This document shows positions 62,841 through 64,000 of a stretch of DNA of 64,000 nt, one piece after another. This DNA comes from Halocatena marina. GTDB lineage: Archaea > Halobacteriota > Halobacteria > Halobacteriales > Haloarculaceae. How positions within the stretch are numbered: position 1 is the stretch's first letter; the number at the start of each line of letters is the position of its first letter. The position numbers were made by a program, and so were the translations under genes. Below the pieces are notes generated by a model, which saw nothing but the letters and a program-made list of their open reading frames with translations, made no database searches and was not told where the DNA came from. The stretch is from contig NZ_JALLPK010000001.1 of NCBI RefSeq assembly GCF_023276375.1, positions 1,178,001-1,242,000 on the forward strand, in the 5' to 3' direction.

Positions 62841-63697
62841 AGTTGCTCCTCCTTTTTCATGCGTTTCTCACAGAGTGAGACCGCTTCATCGATCGTCAGC
62901 GGTATTTCGACCTCACTTTTTGGTGATGACTGAAGCTGACGCGCAAAAAGCGTCACTTCCGGTGCGAATAAGCTGGCGAGCTCAGCATCAGAAAGTTCCT
63001 CGAAGAACTGATGTGGCGGTGCTCGGTGTGTAATCTTCCCATCATCGATGTAGATGAGCCTGTCTGCGAGCGGAGCGAGATGTTCAATGTCGTGTTCGGC
63101 AATGATTACAGTCTTGTCTTCGGCAATAAGTTCACTGATAATTTCGAACACCTGTGCTTTCCCATGAGGATCGAGCATGTTGGTCGGCTCGTCGAAGACG
63201 AAGATATCCGGCTTCATGGCGATGACCGACGCAAGAGCGACCCGTTGTTTTTGTCCTCCCGAGAGCTCCAACGGGGATTTATCGAGCAGGTCCTCGATGC
63301 CGACTTTTTCCGCAGCGGCGAACAGACGACGATCAATTTCATCGAGATCGAGACGGAGATTTTCGAGGCCAAAGACGATTTCGTCCAGCACGTTCATCAT
63401 CGTGAACTGGAGTTCGGGATCTGAGAAAACGAACCCGACTGTTGCTGCTAGTTCGCGTTCGTTCATCTCCTCGACGAGGGTACCGTAGAGGCGAACCTCT
63501 CCCTCTTTGATACCGTCCGTTGATTTGGGGATCATCCCACTGATGGACTTTAGGAGCGTTGTTTTTCCGTTTTCGTTCGCTCCGACGATGCCCAGCACCT
63601 CACCTTCTCCCACCTCCAGCGTAATGTCTTCTAAGGCATTATCGTCTGCATGAAGATATCGCCAGTTGAGATTCGTAATTTCGACTGTTTTTGTCAT
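62837..63697 (-). CDS. ECF transporter ATPase
   Basis: A 286-residue ECF ATPase. Seen: Walker A GIVGANENGKTTLLKS, Q-loop FVFSDPELQFTM, canonical signature LSGGQKQRVALASVIAMKPDIFVFDEPTNMLDP, switch IIAEHDIEHLAP. ATG at 63697 (MTKTVEIT); the frame to 63787 has 30 residues without family similarity. Starts 13 nt after the stop of the EcfT gene. Confidence 0.9.
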   Translation of the reverse strand: MTKTVEITNLNWRYLHADDNALEDITLEVGEGEVLGIVGANENGKTTLLKSISGMIPKSTDGIKEGEVRLYGTLVEEMNERELAATVGFVFSDPELQFTMMNVLDEIVFGLENLRLDLDEIDRRLFAAAEKVGIEDLLDKSPLELSGGQKQRVALASVIAMKPDIFVFDEPTNMLDPHGKAQVFEIISELIAEDKTVIIAEHDIEHLAPLADRLIYIDDGKITHRAPPHQFFEELSDAELASLFAPEVTLFARQLQSSPKSEVEIPLTIDEAVSLCEKRMKKEEQL

Positions 63698-63710
63698 ATA
63701 TTCACTCCAA

Positions 63711-64000
63711 CTATGGTTTAACGACGCTCCAGAGGTATTCGTAGACGATCCCCTGATCATACCGGAACTGTCCCTCGAAGAATGCAAGATAGAACACCAC
63801 CAGCGCGACGCTGACTGCCCCAGCGATCACGAGATGATCCCGGACTCGCATTCGATACTGTGTTCGGAGGTAGTTCGGTCGGTCAGATTCGAACAGACTG
63901 AATTCGAAATTGTGATAGCCGCGAGCGAACAGGGCGTCCTCTATGTGTGTGATTCGACGAATAGCGAGTGTAAACAGCGGAACAATGTACATGACGTAGT
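63711..64000 (-). CDS. ECF transporter transmembrane protein EcfT (3' part)
   Basis: C-terminal portion, truncated by the window end; the start lies beyond 64000. Seen: membrane segments and the coupling-helix-like motif RRITHIEDALFARGYHNF that contacts the ATPases. Followed by both ATPases and the racemase. The substrate-binding S component probably lies further upstream (outside the window). Confidence 0.75.
   Translation of the reverse strand, partial: YVMYIVPLFTLAIRRITHIEDALFARGYHNFEFSLFESDRPNYLRTQYRMRVRDHLVIAGAVSVALVVFYLAFFEGQFRYDQGIVYEYLWSVVKP

Overview
The window is haloarchaeal chromosome (class Halobacteria). The proteins are strongly acidic (Asp/Glu-rich), secreted substrate-binding proteins carry Tat-type signals, many genes have a TATA box 25-30 nt before the start codon (short-leader or leaderless mRNAs), and several families are typical of haloarchaea (Bat-type HTH_10 regulators, CBS-HPF fusion, GYD, DUF5789, DUF3179). 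The moderate GC content and long AT-rich spacers do not settle the genus. No rRNA, tRNA or CRISPR array was seen.

Layout. 0.2-5.3 kb (minus): a four-gene 2-oxoacid dehydrogenase operon (E3, E1 alpha, E1 beta, E2). 5.4-11 kb: a frameshifted small Cys/His protein, a membrane protein, a NifU-type Fe-S scaffold protein, sulfite-oxidase-like protein 1, a four-CBS/HPF fusion, a DJ-1/PfpI protein and a DUF5789 protein. 11-18.9 kb: a GYD protein, a wHTH protein with a duplicated tryptophan-rich module, Mn catalase with DUF2243, sulfite-oxidase-like protein 2, a Bat-type regulator, a membrane protein/lipoprotein pair and a PRC-barrel protein. 19-25 kb: an FNT channel, trehalose-6-phosphate synthase, two tiny membrane proteins, a diacylglycerol-kinase-like protein and a PHP phosphoesterase. 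26.8-36.6 kb: a carbohydrate-uptake island (GH3 beta-glucosidase, HEAT protein, complete Opp/Dpp-type ABC transporter with fused ATPases) between two AT-rich gene deserts. 37-50 kb: LysE exporter, hypotheticals, lactate permease, a wHTH regulator with an array of repeated operator-like boxes, an Nramp-like transporter lacking the metal motif, an O-antigen-ligase-like protein, an MFS transporter and a YunG-like protein. 50.4-53 kb: a thiol-redox cluster (HxlR regulator, wHTH, DsbA/FrnE, glutaredoxin, cysteine-less peroxiredoxin). 53.6-59.8 kb: GH15 glycosidase, HAD hydrolase, a second flavin disulfide reductase, a DsrE pseudogene and DUF3179. 60.5-64 kb: a Bat-like regulator facing a hydantoin/Asp-Glu racemase and an ECF transporter module (two ATPases and the 3' part of EcfT) that runs off the window.

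Themes are oxidative and thiol stress, 2-oxoacid and lactate carbon flow, trehalose/beta-glucoside metabolism, and solute uptake. The most unusual signals are a 28-bp perfect inverted repeat 16.4 kb apart, the repeat array before the 42.1-kb regulator, a tryptophan-rich module shared by two regulators, and two gene relics (DsrE; small Cys/His protein) that become readable when frameshifts are allowed for.
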